Source of the DNA: JADJPO01 sp963724535
GTDB lineage: Bacteria > Actinomycetota > Actinomycetes > Actinomycetales > Kineosporiaceae
Assembly: GCA_963724535.1 (NCBI GenBank)
Contig: CAVRVD010000001.1
Coordinates: 1-64,000 of the forward strand
Direction: 5' to 3'
Length of the DNA stretch: 64,000 nucleotides
Positions within the stretch are counted from its first letter, which is position 1. Each line of letters starts with the position of its first letter. Shown here in pieces: positions 1-8,281 of the stretch. The translations under genes and the position numbers were made by a program. The notes beneath the pieces were generated by a model. The model was not told the origin of the DNA and ran no database searches. It saw nothing but the letters and a program-made list of their open reading frames with translations.

Positions 1-853
1 TCACCTCGACCAGGCGTGCCTCGTCGTCCGCCTCGGCCGCGGCCAGCTCCGCCCGGACCTCGGCCAAGTGCTCTCGGGCCGACTCGGACCCCGCCCGGGC
101 CGCCGCCACGGCATCGCTCGCCGCCGCCAGGTCCCGGCGGGCTCGGGCCACCGCCAGCTCGGCGAGCCTGCGCTGCCCCTCGCGGCGGGCAGTCTCCTGC
201 GCCTGGGACGGTGCCGGCCCGTCGACGGCGGGGCCCGGCACCGCCGGCTCGCCGTGGCGACCGCCCCGGATGAGGGCCAGCCGCACCCCTGTGCCGGTCT
301 GGGCCACCGCGTCGGCGAGGTCGACCTCGCCGAAGCCGGAGTAGCTCAACGCCCGGGTCAGGGTGCCCGAGGCGAGGGCGGCCGCGGCCGCCGGGTCGGC
401 GAGCGCGGCGACGGCGCTCTGGTGCACCTCGGCCAGCGTGGCGGTGGTCAACCGCTGGCCGGCCTCCGCGGCGTGTCGCTCGGCAGCCCGGACGACGTCG
501 CGCAGCACCCGGTCACGCTCGCCACGCAGGCGCTTGAGCTCGCCGGCGTCCAGCCGGGTCTGCGCCGAGCGCAGCACCTCGCCGAGGGTGATCAGCGACT
601 GGACGATCTGCGGGTCGACCCGGACCAGGTGGTTGACCGTCCAGGCGGCCACCGACGGCTTGCGCAGCGCGCCGACCTCCTTGGCGGCATCCGGGTCGCC
701 GTCCTGGCGGGCGGCGCGGGCCAGCTCGGTGCGACGGGCCACGAAGTCGGCCTGGGACGCGGCGTACAGCTGGACGGCCGCAGCCGCGATCCGGTCGGGG
801 GTCGGTCCTGCGGCCTGCTCCGGGCCGGCGTCGGCGCCACCGTCGGTGCTCAC
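1..853 (-). CDS. Conserved actinobacterial coiled-coil protein, C-terminus outside window
   Basis: Read on the minus strand, a frame opens at GTG 853 (reading VSTDGGADAGPEQ) and runs without a stop past base 1, giving 284 codons. The N-terminal third has the pattern ALY..S..DFVARRTELARAAR, then ALRKPSVAAWTVNHLVR, which I recognise from uncharacterised actinobacterial proteins. After about residue 200 the sequence becomes Ala/Glu/Arg-rich with heptad character (RRDLAAASDAVAAARAG), so a coiled coil is likely. No signal peptide or catalytic motif is visible. It faces away from the M23-like gene across a 183-bp divergent spacer. The start lacks a strong ribosome binding site, so it is tentative. 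Function unknown; the ATG-started frames on the plus strand here are shadows. Confidence 0.7.
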   Translation of the reverse strand, partial: MSTDGGADAGPEQAAGPTPDRIAAAAVQLYAASQADFVARRTELARAARQDGDPDAAKEVGALRKPSVAAWTVNHLVRVDPQIVQSLITLGEVLRSAQTRLDAGELKRLRGERDRVLRDVVRAAERHAAEAGQRLTTATLAEVHQSAVAALADPAAAAALASGTLTRALSYSGFGEVDLADAVAQTGTGVRLALIRGGRHGEPAVPGPAVDGPAPSQAQETARREGQRRLAELAVARARRDLAAASDAVAAARAGSESAREHLAEVRAELAAAEADDEARLVEV

Positions 854-923
854 GAACCCAGGCTAGGGATGGTCGTCCGCTCGCGCCCGCTCGGCGCCGC
901 CGGGGCACCGGATCGACTCCGCT

Positions 924-954
924 GGGGACGCGACGTCGGCATCGTTGCGTCCCC
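924..954. promoter_or_regulatory. 8-bp inverted repeat in divergent spacer
   Basis: GGGGACGC (924-931) and GCGTCCCC (947-954) are a perfect inverted repeat around a 15-base centre, midway between two divergent genes. An exact actinobacterial-type DnaA box, TTGTCCACA, lies at 975-983. The repeat could be an operator or simply a hairpin in a 5' leader. No -10/-35 pair stands out in the 854-1036 spacer. Confidence 0.3.
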
Positions 955-1036
955 GAGGTGGGAGCCGCACGGGGTTGTCCACAGGTGATGCGTCGCCGGC
1001 GCAGATCGGTCCGACGGCCGGGGCAGGCTCATCCCC

Positions 1037-1711
1037 ATGGCCGTTCCCCGAATCCGCATGGCAGCCGTCGTACTCGCCTCCGTCCTCGTGCTGGTGACCG
1101 CGACGACGAGCAGTGCCTCGTGGGTGTCGGACGCGCCATCCGGGGGGCCCGCCGCGATGGTCGACTCACCTCCCATCGCGGCGGCGCCTTCCGCCGCCGG
1201 CTCGGGCCGCCTGCTACCGGTGCCCGTCAGCCCGGTGCCCGTCAGCCCAATGCCCGTCAGTCCGGTGCCCGTCAGTCCGGTGCCCGGTCCGCGTCGCGGA
1301 TGGGGCTGGCCGCTGTCCCCGGCGCCGGCGGTGGTGGCCGGCTTCGCCGTCGGAGGGTTCCGATGGTCGCCGGGCCATCGCGGCGTCGATCTCGCCACCG
1401 CGGCCGGGGTCACGGTGCGGTCGGCCGGGACCGGAGTGGTGGCCTTCACCGGCCGGGTGGCCGGACGAGGTGTCGTCACCGTGCACCACCGCGGCGGGCT
1501 ACGGACCACCTACGAGCCGGTGAGCGCCACGGCGAGCGTCGGTACGGCCGTGACCGCCGGGGATCCGATCGGGGTGCTCGAGGCGGCCGGCTCGCACTGC
1601 GCGCCGTCGGGCTGCCTGCACTGGGGGCTACGACGCGGTGAGGTCTACCTCGACCCGCTGCTGCTGGTGCGCAGACCGGACCGGCCGGTCCTGTTGCCGC
1701 TGCTGCGCTGA
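1037..1711 (+). CDS. Secreted LytM/M23-like protein with altered catalytic histidines
   Basis: 224 residues. Residues 1-27 form a signal peptide (basic MAVPRIR, then a hydrophobic core ending TTSSAS). A Pro/Val linker of repeated VPVSP follows, then a C-terminal LytM (M23) fold. The first zinc motif is intact (GHRGVDLA, H-x3-D). The HxH motif of the family reads C-L-H (GCLHWGLRRG), so the zinc His is kept but the catalytic His is Cys. The usual T-x-Y-x-H reads TTYEPV. Active M23 endopeptidases need these histidines, so the protein may bind peptidoglycan or activate an amidase rather than cut. It converges on whiG, with stops 3 bp apart. The start has only a weak ribosome site; ATG 1061 is an alternative. 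Confidence 0.8.
   Translation: MAVPRIRMAAVVLASVLVLVTATTSSASWVSDAPSGGPAAMVDSPPIAAAPSAAGSGRLLPVPVSPVPVSPMPVSPVPVSPVPGPRRGWGWPLSPAPAVVAGFAVGGFRWSPGHRGVDLATAAGVTVRSAGTGVVAFTGRVAGRGVVTVHHRGGLRTTYEPVSATASVGTAVTAGDPIGVLEAAGSHCAPSGCLHWGLRRGEVYLDPLLLVRRPDRPVLLPLLR
1219..1286 (+). repeat. 15-bp tandem repeat in M23-like gene linker
   Basis: Four and a half copies of GGTGCCCGTCAGCCC with a few substitutions, keeping the reading frame and encoding repeats of VPVSP in the linker between the signal peptide and the LytM domain. Units begin at 1219, 1234, 1249, 1264 and 1279. Confidence 0.85.
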
Positions 1712-1714
1712 GCC

Positions 1715-2524
1715 TCAGCTGACCTCGGCCATCTTGGCCCGCAGCTGCAGCACGGCCTTGGTGTGCATCTGGCAGATCCGCGACTCGGTCACCCCGAGCA
1801 CCCGGCCGATCTCGGCCAGGGTGAGGCCCTCGTAGTAGTAGAGGGTGATCACGATCTTCTCGCGCTCGGGCAGCTGGTTGATCGCCCGGGACAGGATGAA
1901 CTTGGTCTCCTCGGCCTCGAAGGCTGTCACCGGATCCTCGGCCTTGGTGTCCTCGAGGGTGTCGACCAGGGACAGCTTGTCGCCCTTCTCCCCGCCGACG
2001 GTGAGCAGCTCGTCGAGGGCGACCACGTTGACGTAGGACACCTGGGAGAAGATCGCGTGCAGCTCGGGCAGGCTGATCCCGAGCCGCTGTGCCACCTCGG
2101 GCTCCGACGGCGCGCGGTGTAGCTCGGCCTCCAGGCCCGAGTAGGCCCGCTCCACCTCACGCGCCTTGTACCGGATCGATCGGGGAATCCAGTCGATCGC
2201 GCGCAGCTCGTCGATGATCGCGCCGCGGATCCGGGAGATGGCGTAGGTCTCGAACTTGATCGCCCGTTCGATGTCGAACTTCTCGATCGCGTCGATGAGT
2301 CCGAAGATCCCGTAGGAGACCAGGTCGGCCTGCTCGATGTTCGGCGGCAGCCCGACCCCGACCCGGCCGGCGACGTACTTGACCAGCGGCGAGTACTGCA
2401 GGATCAGCCGCTCGCGGGTGGCCGGGTCCCCGGTCGCCTTGAACTGCTCCCACAGTTGGCGCAGGGCAGCCTCGTTCGCGGCGACCTGGTCCTCATCGCG
2501 GACCGTGACCTTGTCGGCGACCAC
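1715..2524 (-). CDS. whiG: WhiG/FliA-family RNA polymerase sigma factor
   Basis: 269 residues from GTG 2524 (reading VVADKVTV), chosen because AAAGGGGGG lies just upstream; the open frame continues further but those residues are shadow of xerC. Sigma region 2 is clear (LVKYVAGRVG, ADLVSYGIFGLIDAIEKFD, AIKFETYAISRIRGAIIDELR). Region 3 is around residues 115-165. Region 4 ends the protein (REKIVITLYYYEGLTLAEIG then VTESRICQMHTKAV). WhiG directs sporulation genes in Streptomyces, and FliA directs flagellar genes; which role applies here is not decided by the window. It sits downstream of xerC on the same strand, as in other actinobacteria. Confidence 0.93.
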   Translation of the reverse strand: MVADKVTVRDEDQVAANEAALRQLWEQFKATGDPATRERLILQYSPLVKYVAGRVGVGLPPNIEQADLVSYGIFGLIDAIEKFDIERAIKFETYAISRIRGAIIDELRAIDWIPRSIRYKAREVERAYSGLEAELHRAPSEPEVAQRLGISLPELHAIFSQVSYVNVVALDELLTVGGEKGDKLSLVDTLEDTKAEDPVTAFEAEETKFILSRAINQLPEREKIVITLYYYEGLTLAEIGRVLGVTESRICQMHTKAVLQLRAKMAEVS

Positions 2525-2561
2525 CCGTCGCCCCCCTTTCCCTGCCCCACGTGCCGGCGCC

Positions 2562-3665
2562 TCACGCGCGAGGGTGGGCCTGGCGATGCCCGGCCCGCAG
2601 CCGCTCCACGGAGACGTGTGTGTAGATCTGCGTTGTCGACAGCGTAGCGTGACCGAGCAACTCCTGTACGCTACGGAGGTCTGCGCCGCCGTCCAAGAGG
2701 TGAGTAGCCGCCGAATGGCGTAGTCCGTGCGGCCCGAGCTGTGGGACGGTCCCGGTGTCGTCCGCCAGCATTCGATGGACGACGTCGCGCACCTGCCGCT
2801 GGTCGACCCGCCGGCCCCGCCGGCCGAGGAACAGCGCACCGGCGGTCCGGGCGTCGCGCGCTGTGCGCACCGACCGCACGGACGTGCCCTGGTCCAGAAC
2901 GGGTCGTCCGGACCGCATCCAGTCGACCAGGGCCCGCGCGGCCGGCGCGCCGAACGGGACGACACGCTCCTTGGCCCCCTTCCCGAAGACGCGCACGGTG
3001 CGCCGGTCCAGGTCCACGCTGTCCAGATCCAGACCGGTGAGCTCGCCGACCCGGATGCCGGTCGCGTAGAGCAGCTCCAGCATGGCCAGGTCGCGCAGCG
3101 CCACGGCCTCCTCGGTCGCTGCCGGTGCCTCCGGCGCGGGCTCGGTCGGCTCGGGGTCGCCTGTCGAGGCGCCCGGGACGGCGGCCCTGGCCTTCTCCAC
3201 CTGTTCCTGGGCGCGGTCCAGCATCGCCGCGGCCTGGTCCCGGCGCAGCACGCCGGGCAGCCGCCGTCCGGTCTTGGGGGTGCGCAACCGCACCCCGGCG
3301 TCCTGCTCGGCCCGCCCGGTACGCACCAGCCAGCGGGTGAAGGCCCGGGCGCTGGCAGCGCGCCGGGCCAGCGTGGTCCGGGCCATCCCGGCGGTCGCCA
3401 TCTGCGCCAGCCAAGACCGCAGCAGCGCGAGGTCGATGTCCGCCGGTGCCCGGCGGCGGTCGGCGGCGTAGTCAAACAGCGCGGTCAGGTCGCCGAGGTA
3501 GGCACGACGGGTATGTGGGGACCGGCCGCGTTCCAGGGCCAGGTGCTCATCGAACTCCGCCAGCAGGTCAGCGGCCAGCCGGAGGTTCTCCGCGCGGCGC
3601 TCGCTCTCGGAGCGCTCGCCGCCGGAGGGGGGATCGTCGGGTGTGGAGCCCGGCCGGCTGGACAT
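2562..3665 (-). CDS. xerC: Tyrosine recombinase XerC
   Basis: 367 residues from ATG 3665 (MSSRPGSTPDD); a TTG at 3701 would add 12 residues. The N-terminal SAM-like core-binding domain spans about 30-120 (EHLALERGRSPHTRRAYLGDL). The catalytic domain has Arg in ATGIRVGELTGL, then HGLRHSAATHLL, GHATLSTTQIYTH with the nucleophilic Tyr. It resolves chromosome dimers at dif together with XerD. The protein is longer than the usual 300 or so because of a Pro/Glu/Ala-rich insert near residues 155-185 (GDPEPTEPAPEAPAATEE) before the catalytic Arg, which looks like a flexible linker. A housekeeping recombinase rather than a phage or integron integrase, judged from context. Confidence 0.92.
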   Translation of the reverse strand: MSSRPGSTPDDPPSGGERSESERRAENLRLAADLLAEFDEHLALERGRSPHTRRAYLGDLTALFDYAADRRRAPADIDLALLRSWLAQMATAGMARTTLARRAASARAFTRWLVRTGRAEQDAGVRLRTPKTGRRLPGVLRRDQAAAMLDRAQEQVEKARAAVPGASTGDPEPTEPAPEAPAATEEAVALRDLAMLELLYATGIRVGELTGLDLDSVDLDRRTVRVFGKGAKERVVPFGAPAARALVDWMRSGRPVLDQGTSVRSVRTARDARTAGALFLGRRGRRVDQRQVRDVVHRMLADDTGTVPQLGPHGLRHSAATHLLDGGADLRSVQELLGHATLSTTQIYTHVSVERLRAGHRQAHPRA

Positions 3666-3731
3666 GCACCCACGGTGCGCCTCGGCGGCACCCCCGCTCA
3701 AGACGACGCGCGGATCAGGACCGTCCGCGCC

Positions 3732-4856
3732 TCAGCACGACACCCGGGCCCGGCGCCACCCAGAGCCGTCGTTCTCGGCCAGTCCCCGGCCCAGCAGGTG
3801 GCCGAGCCCAGCGACCACCTGCTCGTAGGGCAGCCCGGCGGCGCGGGTCAGTGCCTTGGTCCCAGCCCAGGACCGCACCGGCAGCGCGTCGAGCACCAGG
3901 ATCTGCTCGGCGCTGAGCCCGTCATGGGGTCGTCGCGGCATCTCGGGCAGGTCGGGCAGGCCCTGGCCCATCGGTCCGACCAGCTCGAGAACCTCGGCGG
4001 GGTCGGTGACGCACACGGCTCCGTCACGCAGCAACCGATGGCACCCGGCCGACAGCGCCGAGGTCACCGGGCCGGGGACGGCGCCGACCGGACGGGCGAG
4101 CTGGGCGGCGTGCCGCGCGGTGCTCTGGGCCCCGGACCGCCAGGCCGCCTCGACGACGACCGTGGCCGCGGTCAGCGCGGCGATCAGCCGGTTGCGCTCC
4201 AGGAACCGCCACCGGGTCGGGGCCGAACCCGGCGGGACCTCGCTGACCAGCGCCCCGACTCGGGCGATCTCGGCGAGCAGCTGCTCGTTCCCGCGCGGGT
4301 AGGCGCGGTCGACCCCACAGGCCAACACGGCGACGGTCGCACCGTCAGCGGCCAGGGCCGCGCGGTGGGCCCGGGCGTCGATGCCGTACGCGCCGCCCGA
4401 GACGACGCAGACCCCGGCGTCGACACAGCCGACGGCGAGCCGCGCCGCGACGTCCAGGCCGTAGTGGGTCGCCGTCCGCGCTCCGACGATCGACACCGAC
4501 CTCGTGCCGGCCGCCAGCGGCGGCCGGGGGCCACGTACCCACAGGCAGAACGGCTGGTCCAGGCCCAGGTCGGCCAGCCCGCTCGGCCAGGCGTCGTCGC
4601 CCGGGACCAGCACCTGCCCGCCGAACCGGGCCACCGTGCGCAGGTCCCGGGACGGGTCGGTGCACTCCAGACGGACCCGCCAGCGGGCCACGTCCGGCAG
4701 CAGGTTGTCGTCGAGCACCCGGTGCAGCGCCGGACCGGCGCCGTGCTCGGCGACCAGTCGGCGCGCCGCCACGTCGCCCGGTTCGGCGAGCCGGCTCCAG
4801 GCCGCCCGGGCGATGCGGTCGTCGTCGGCGGCATCGAACCACGGTGGCGGTCTCAT
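3732..4856 (-). CDS. dprA: DNA-processing protein DprA
   Basis: 374 residues from ATG 4856, whose ATG overlaps the TGA of the upstream comM-like gene by four bases, so the two are translationally coupled. The Rossmann core is typical: QPFCLWVRG, SVSIVGARTATHYG, VSGGAYGIDARAHRAAL, LACGVDRAYPRGNEQLL, SEVPPGSAPTRWRFLERNRLIA, and a winged-helix-like C-terminus (LSAEQILVLDALP). DprA loads RecA on incoming single-stranded DNA during transformation; in actinobacteria without known competence its role is unclear. It lies in the conserved yraN-comM-dprA order. Confidence 0.93.
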   Translation of the reverse strand: MRPPPWFDAADDDRIARAAWSRLAEPGDVAARRLVAEHGAGPALHRVLDDNLLPDVARWRVRLECTDPSRDLRTVARFGGQVLVPGDDAWPSGLADLGLDQPFCLWVRGPRPPLAAGTRSVSIVGARTATHYGLDVAARLAVGCVDAGVCVVSGGAYGIDARAHRAALAADGATVAVLACGVDRAYPRGNEQLLAEIARVGALVSEVPPGSAPTRWRFLERNRLIAALTAATVVVEAAWRSGAQSTARHAAQLARPVGAVPGPVTSALSAGCHRLLRDGAVCVTDPAEVLELVGPMGQGLPDLPEMPRRPHDGLSAEQILVLDALPVRSWAGTKALTRAAGLPYEQVVAGLGHLLGRGLAENDGSGWRRARVSC

Positions 4857-6391
4857 GGCGCCACCCGGCCCTGACGGCGCATGGTGAGCGCCCGGTCGAC
4901 GTCGCAGCAGGCCGGTGCGCTGCGGCCCGCCAGATCGGCCAGCGTCCAGGCGACCCGGAGCACCCGGTCGTACCCGCGCACGGTGAGCCCACTGCGGTCG
5001 AGCAGGAGGTCGGCGGCCGCGGTGGTCGCTCCAGGTAGCCGCAGCACGGTGCGCAACCAGGACCCTGGCACCTCCCCGTTGGTGGACCACGGTGTTCCCG
5101 CCAGCCGGTCCCGCTGTGCCCGCCGAGCGGCGGCGACCCGCTCGGCCACAACCGCCGACGGCTCCTGCGGCTCGGCGCAGACCAGGTCGGCCCGGCCGAC
5201 CGCGGACACTTCTACCTGCAGGTCGATCCGGTCCAGTAGCGGACCGGACAACCGGCCCAGATAGCGCCGACGCATCCCCGGGCTACAGGTGCAGTCCAGA
5301 CCCTTGCCGGAGGACAACCCACACGGGCAGGGGTTGGCCGCCAGCACCAGCTGGAAGCGTGCCGGGTAGCGGGCCGAGCCGAGGACCCGGTGGATGGTCA
5401 GGGTGCCGCGCTCCAACGGCTGGCGCAGCGCGTCGAGGGCCCGCGCGTCGAACTCGGTCGCCTCGTCCAGGAACAGCACCCCCCGGTGGGCGCGGGACGC
5501 CGCGCCGGGGCGGGGCAGTCCCGAGCCGCCGCCGACCAGGGCCACCGCGGTGCAGGTGTGGTGCGGGTCTTCGAACGGGGGACGGCGCAGCAGACCGGCG
5601 GCCGGGTCCAGAGTGCCGGCGACCGAGTGGATCGCGGTCACCTCCAGGGCCTGGACGTCACCCAGGTCGGGCAGCAGCCCGGGCAGCCGCTCGGCGAGCA
5701 TCGTCTTGCCCGCCCCCGGCGGGCCGATCATAAGCAGGTGGTGCTGCCCGGCCGCGGCCACCTCCAACGCCGTCCGGGCGTCCCGCTGGCCGACGACGTC
5801 GGCCAGGTCCGCGGCCGGCGCGCAGATCCCCGGGGCCACCGGCTGCGGGACCGGCGGCTGCGCCGGCGCTGACACCGGTTCACCCCGGTGCAGGGCGATC
5901 ACGTCGTCAAGGTGGGCCACCCCGACCACCTCGGAGCCCGGCACCAAGGCGGCCTCGGCAGCGTTGACCGCCGGCACGACCACGCGGTGCCAGCCCGAGG
6001 CGACCGCGCCGGCCACAGCCGGGAGCACGCCGCGGACCGGACGCACCGATCCGTCCAGGCCGAGCTCTCCGAGGTGCACCCAGCCGCTCACCGACTCCGG
6101 CGAGACCCGTTCACCGGCGCTGAGCAGGGCGGCAGCCACGGCGAGGTCGAAGCTGGTCCCGGTCTTGGGCAGCCCCGCCGGGGACAGGTTCACCGTGATC
6201 CGACGCGACGGCAGCGGGCAACCGGCGTTCGCCAGCGCCGCCCTGACCCGGTCGCGCGCCTCGAACAGCGAGGTGTCCGGCAGCCCGACCAGGGCGAAGG
6301 CGGGCAGCCCGGCGGCCAGGTCGGCTTCCACCTCCACCAGATGGCCGTCCACCCCGACCAGGGCGACCGAGCGGCATCGGCCCAGCGGCAT
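4853..6391 (-). CDS. YifB/ComM-type Mg-chelatase-like AAA+ ATPase
   Basis: 512 residues. An N-terminal ChlI-like Lon-S5 fold domain (MPLGRCRSVALVGVDGHLVE, PAGLPKTGTSFDLAVAAALL) precedes the AAA+ module: Walker A GPPGAGKTMLAERLP near residue 223, Walker B VLFLDEATEF, and the Mg-chelatase C-terminal domain ending ALTMRRQGRVAP. The Cys-rich ANPCPCGLSSGKGLDCTCSP is typical of the family. ComM is a branch-migration helicase that extends heteroduplex in transformation. The start ATG shares one base with the TGA of the YraN gene (TGATG), and its own stop overlaps dprA, so the three form one tight unit. Confidence 0.92.
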   Translation of the reverse strand: MPLGRCRSVALVGVDGHLVEVEADLAAGLPAFALVGLPDTSLFEARDRVRAALANAGCPLPSRRITVNLSPAGLPKTGTSFDLAVAAALLSAGERVSPESVSGWVHLGELGLDGSVRPVRGVLPAVAGAVASGWHRVVVPAVNAAEAALVPGSEVVGVAHLDDVIALHRGEPVSAPAQPPVPQPVAPGICAPAADLADVVGQRDARTALEVAAAGQHHLLMIGPPGAGKTMLAERLPGLLPDLGDVQALEVTAIHSVAGTLDPAAGLLRRPPFEDPHHTCTAVALVGGGSGLPRPGAASRAHRGVLFLDEATEFDARALDALRQPLERGTLTIHRVLGSARYPARFQLVLAANPCPCGLSSGKGLDCTCSPGMRRRYLGRLSGPLLDRIDLQVEVSAVGRADLVCAEPQEPSAVVAERVAAARRAQRDRLAGTPWSTNGEVPGSWLRTVLRLPGATTAAADLLLDRSGLTVRGYDRVLRVAWTLADLAGRSAPACCDVDRALTMRRQGRVAP

Positions 6392-6747
6392 CAGGCCACC
6401 CCCCGAAGGTGCTCCACCTCGGGACCGCCCCGGGCCGGTAGGTTCACCGCGATCACGTCGATGCGCACGTCCCGGAAGCCGCCCTGGTGCTCGGCGAGCC
6501 AGGCCGCGGTGAGCCGGCGCAGCCGGGCGAGCTTGGCGGGGGTGACGGCGTCCAGCGCGGTCCCGGCGGCCTGCGATCGACGGGTCTTCACCTCGCAGGC
6601 GACCAGGCAGTCGCCGTCCAGGGCAACCAGGTCGAGCTCGCCGTGACGGCACCGCCAGCGCCGGTCGAGGATCTGCATCCCCTGCTGGGTCAGGAACCGG
6701 GCGGCGAGGCGCTCGCCGTACTGGCCGACGGCCTCCGTGGCACGCAT
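6391..6747 (-). CDS. UPF0102 (YraN) endonuclease-like protein
   Basis: 118 residues from ATG 6747, preceded by GGAGG seven bases upstream; a longer frame to 6807 has no such site. The family signature is complete: GQYGERLAARFLTQQG, then ILDRRWRCRHGELDLVALD, then VACEVKTRRS. The Glu, Asp and E-x-K residues resemble the nuclease core of Holliday-junction resolvases, which is the basis for the inferred DNA-related role; no activity is established for most members. It overlaps the comM-like gene by one base. Confidence 0.9.
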   Translation of the reverse strand: MRATEAVGQYGERLAARFLTQQGMQILDRRWRCRHGELDLVALDGDCLVACEVKTRRSQAAGTALDAVTPAKLARLRRLTAAWLAEHQGGFRDVRIDVIAVNLPARGGPEVEHLRGVA

Positions 6748-6905
6748 CTGACCACCTCCGGCAGGCAGCCAAGCGTGGACGGCGCGGTGGCAGGAACGTT
6801 GACGCATCAGCTGTGGACGCCGCCCGACTGGCCGCCGGCTGGGGACGCGACGGCGGCGACGTCGCGACCCGCCGGGTGCGAGGGTCAGCCGGCATGGACA
6901 GCAGG

Positions 6906-6945
6906 GCGAGCAGGATCAGGCGAGGATCAGGCGAGGATCAGGCGG
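6906..6945. repeat. Short 11-bp tandem repeat downstream of DUF2469
   Basis: Three or more copies of AGGATCAGGCG run through 6906-6945, overlapping the last codons of the DUF2469 gene and extending into the 190-bp gap before the YraN gene. No gene or hairpin is evident in that gap. Confidence 0.5.
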
Positions 6946-7258
6946 GGAAGTCGTCCTGCTTGAGGTCGAAGTCGGTCTTGGACAACTCCTCGACGTTGAC
7001 GTCCTTGAACGTGACCACGCGGACCGACTTGACGAACCGGGCAGGACGGTAGACGTCCCACACCCAGGCGTCGGTCATGGTCACCTCGAAGTACACCTCG
7101 CCACCGGCGGAGCGAACGTTCAGGTCGACCCGGTTGGCCAGGTAGAACCGGCGTTCGGTTTCGACGACGTAGCTGAACAGCCCGACGACGTCGCGGTACT
7201 CGCGATAGAGCTGCAGCTCCATCTCGGTCTCGTAGTTCTCGAGGTCCTCGGTACTCAT
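6938..7258 (-). CDS. DUF2469 family protein
   Basis: 106 residues, complete. The sequence MSTEDLENYETEMELQLYRE followed by GLFSYVVETERRFYLAN and FEVTMTDAWVWDVYRP is the strongly conserved DUF2469 pattern found almost only in actinobacteria, next to rnhB and yraN. A CGAGGGCGG ribosome site precedes the ATG. It is rich in acidic and aromatic residues, has no signal peptide and is probably cytoplasmic. Function unknown. In many relatives it directly follows rnhB; here the crcB pair lies between them. Confidence 0.92.
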   Translation of the reverse strand: MSTEDLENYETEMELQLYREYRDVVGLFSYVVETERRFYLANRVDLNVRSAGGEVYFEVTMTDAWVWDVYRPARFVKSVRVVTFKDVNVEELSKTDFDLKQDDFPA

Positions 7259-7406
7259 CCGCCCTCGTCGCTCAGTGCCGTCGCTGGTGTGTCCCTGGTG
7301 GGGTGTCCCCGGTGGTCCACCGGGGTCGGTGACCGGTGTCGGCTCCTATCTTGCCGTGCGAAGCGGGTCCGGTCCCTTCTCAGCGGGTCCGCCCGCGTGC
7401 CGATTC

Positions 7407-7769
7407 TCACCCGAGCAGGACCCGGCCGACCGCCACGCCGGCCATGGCCGCCACCAGACCCGCCAGGACGCTGCCGACGACGTTCGCCGCAGCGAGCAGT
7501 CCGGCTCCGTCCTCGGCCAGCCGCAGTGTCTCGTAGGAGAACGTGGAGTAGGTGGTCAGGGCACCGCAGAACCCGGGTCCCAGCAGCAGCCGCAGCTGCG
7601 GTGAGGCGAGGGCGGCGACCATCCCGAGCAGGAACGAGCCGAGCACGTTGACGGTGAACGTGCCCCAGGGGAACACCCCGGGGCTGCGTCTGGAGATGGC
7701 CCGGTCGGTGAGGTAGCGGGCCGGGGCGCCGACCCCGGCCCCCAGCATGGTCAGCAGGAGCCCACTCAC
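7407..7769 (-). CDS. crcB: CrcB/Fluc fluoride channel subunit (downstream copy)
   Basis: 120 residues from GTG 7769 (VSGLLLTMLGAG), with four membrane helices. Fluc signatures are present: GAGVGAPARYL, WGTFTVNVLGSFLLG, CGALTTYSTFSYE. These proteins form dual-topology dimers that export fluoride. The GTGA start overlaps the stop of the DUF190 gene. A second copy lies 500 bp upstream, and paired crcB genes usually encode a heterodimer. No fluoride riboswitch was recognised upstream. Confidence 0.9.
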   Translation of the reverse strand: MSGLLLTMLGAGVGAPARYLTDRAISRRSPGVFPWGTFTVNVLGSFLLGMVAALASPQLRLLLGPGFCGALTTYSTFSYETLRLAEDGAGLLAAANVVGSVLAGLVAAMAGVAVGRVLLG

Positions 7770-8179
7770 CGCGCACCTCGATCGGTCTCCACGTCCGGGT
7801 CCGCCTCGCGGTCTCCGTCGGGGTCGACGGGAGCCGGTGCGGAGCGGTCGCGTCCTACGTAGCGGATCACCTCGACGTCCTCGAGGGTGACCAGGCCCTC
7901 GAGAACCAGCTCGTCGAGCAGCGGCAGGAAGGCCGCGATCCGTTCGTGGCTGTCCACGATCACCACCACGACCGGTAGGTCCTCGCTGAGGCTCAGCAGC
8001 CGGCTGGTGTGAACCAGGCTCGCCGCGCCGAACGACTCGATGCCCCGCAGCACGGTCGCCCCGGCCAGGCCGGCACGGTGCGCCCGGTGCACGATCTCGG
8101 TGAAGAGCGGGTGGTGGTGCCACCGGTCGGACTCCCCCACCATCACCGTCAGCCGTTGCGCCGTCCCGTGCAGTCTCAT
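7766..8179 (-). CDS. DUF190 family protein between the two crcB genes
   Basis: 137 residues from ATG 8179, preceded by GAGAGGTC; two further upstream ATGs arise from a 12-bp repeat (ATGAGAGGTCAG-like) and would add up to 11 residues. The conserved core reads LTVMVGESDRWHHHPLFTEIVHRAHRAGLAGATVLRGIESFG, then PVVVVIVDS, matching DUF190, a PII-like fold family commonly beside crcB. The Asp/Pro-rich tail after residue 115 is not conserved. Its stop overlaps the downstream crcB start. A regulatory role in fluoride export is inferred from position only. Confidence 0.88.
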   Translation of the reverse strand: MRLHGTAQRLTVMVGESDRWHHHPLFTEIVHRAHRAGLAGATVLRGIESFGAASLVHTSRLLSLSEDLPVVVVIVDSHERIAAFLPLLDELVLEGLVTLEDVEVIRYVGRDRSAPAPVDPDGDREADPDVETDRGAR

Positions 8180-8281
8180 CTGACCTCTCATCTGCCTCAT
8201 CTGGCCCCTCATCCGGCTCTCGTCCGGCCGGCCCCGCTCATCCCGACCACCTCGGTGTCCGCCTCGCCTGCTCCTGATCGG

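Noticed and set aside
2562..3665. Phage-type or integron integrase
   Set aside because: Sequence and position next to whiG and dprA fit XerC; no att-like repeats, tRNA or phage genes are adjacent.
8180..8281. Fluoride riboswitch between crcB and DUF190
   Set aside because: The 100-bp gap lacks the pseudoknot pattern of the crcB motif; it is C/T-rich with short repeats.
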